Source of the DNA: Clostridiales bacterium
Lineage (GTDB): Bacteria; Bacillota_A; Clostridia; Christensenellales; Aristaeellaceae
Assembly (NCBI GenBank): GCA_012514855.1
Contig: JAAYZL010000016.1
Coordinates: forward strand, 1-6,146
Length of the DNA stretch: 6,146 nt
Reading direction: 5' to 3'
Of this stretch, positions 5,987 to 6,146 are shown in pieces. The notes below the pieces were generated by a model that had not been told where the DNA came from, did no database searches, and saw nothing but the letters and a program-made list of their open reading frames with translations. The position numbers were made by a program, and so were the translations under genes. Within the stretch, counting starts at the first letter, position 1; the number at the start of each line of letters is the position of its first letter.

Positions 5987-6146
5987 ACAGGAGAAGGCGG
6001 CGCTGGCACAGATGCTGGCGGAGAGCGAATATGCCCGGAGCCTCGCGGAACAGGACATGCTTGCATGGAAACGGGACAACGGAATCCATGACAAGCAAAA
6101 TGCACCGCTGATCGTCTGCGAGGACGGCTATTTCAAGCCGCTGGAG
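5973..6146 (+). CDS. Hypothetical protein, GTG start, 3' partial
   Basis: An open frame of 58 codons begins with GTG at 5973, overlaps the CHC2 stop by 14 nt, and runs off the right edge. It starts (V)NYSEQEKAALAQMLAESEY. Residues 3-35 form a charged amphipathic helix, followed by a shorter mixed segment ending IVCEDGYFKPLE (47-58). A strong ribosome binding site and the coupled position support it. I do not recognise the family from this fragment. Being next to the CHC2 gene, a replication accessory role is a reasonable guess only. Confidence 0.7.
   Translation, partial: MNYSEQEKAALAQMLAESEYARSLAEQDMLAWKRDNGIHDKQNAPLIVCEDGYFKPLE

Noticed and set aside
1..6146. CRISPR array, tRNA, rRNA, insertion sequence or toxin-antitoxin pair
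   Set aside because: No regularly spaced repeats, tRNA-like folds, transposase motifs or recognisable toxin or antitoxin families were seen. Coding density leaves almost no room for RNA genes.

Overview
The window looks like the early or DNA-metabolism segment of a temperate phage, prophage or related integrative element from a G+C-rich Gram-positive host, most likely a gut-type Clostridia. This is a judgement from three things: the gene families present, the strong AGGAGG-type ribosome binding sites, and the protein style. No taxonomic marker is present. No integrase, capsid, conjugation or host housekeeping gene is visible, so phage and conjugative element cannot be told apart.

All supported genes lie on the + strand in one tightly packed run with no convincing internal promoter or terminator. 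In order: (1) an SNF2-type DEAD/DEAH helicase whose start lies before the window (1-1467); (2) a ParB/sulfiredoxin-fold protein with a helix-turn-helix and a Cys4 zinc-ribbon-like insert (1464-2570); (3) a second, divergent ParB-like protein resembling DUF6551 (2567-3454); (4) a 78-residue hypothetical protein (3464-3700); (5) a coiled-coil protein of Gp157 type (3676-4122); (6) a Cys4 protein with an acidic tail, possibly a single-strand DNA-binding type of protein (4146-4889); (7) a nucleoside 2-deoxyribosyltransferase-like DUF4406/DUF7768-type protein (4947-5408); (8) a stand-alone CHC2 zinc-finger primase-type protein (5405-5986); (9) a GTG-started gene running off the right edge (5973-6146).

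Five of the eight junctions overlap: three by an ATGA stop/start fusion, one by 25 nt and one by 14 nt. This implies translational coupling and a single transcript. The largest gap, 57 nt at 4890-4946, carries a perfect 9-bp hairpin without a U-tract.

Taken together, the set fits DNA unwinding or remodelling (SNF2), DNA binding or regulation (two ParB-like proteins), single-strand handling (Gp157-like and Cys4 proteins), nucleotide metabolism (deoxyribosyltransferase-like) and priming (CHC2). I do not see clear evidence of an entirely new system. The points most worth following are the paired ParB-fold proteins, the Cys4 acidic-tailed protein, the NDT-like enzyme and the split primase.
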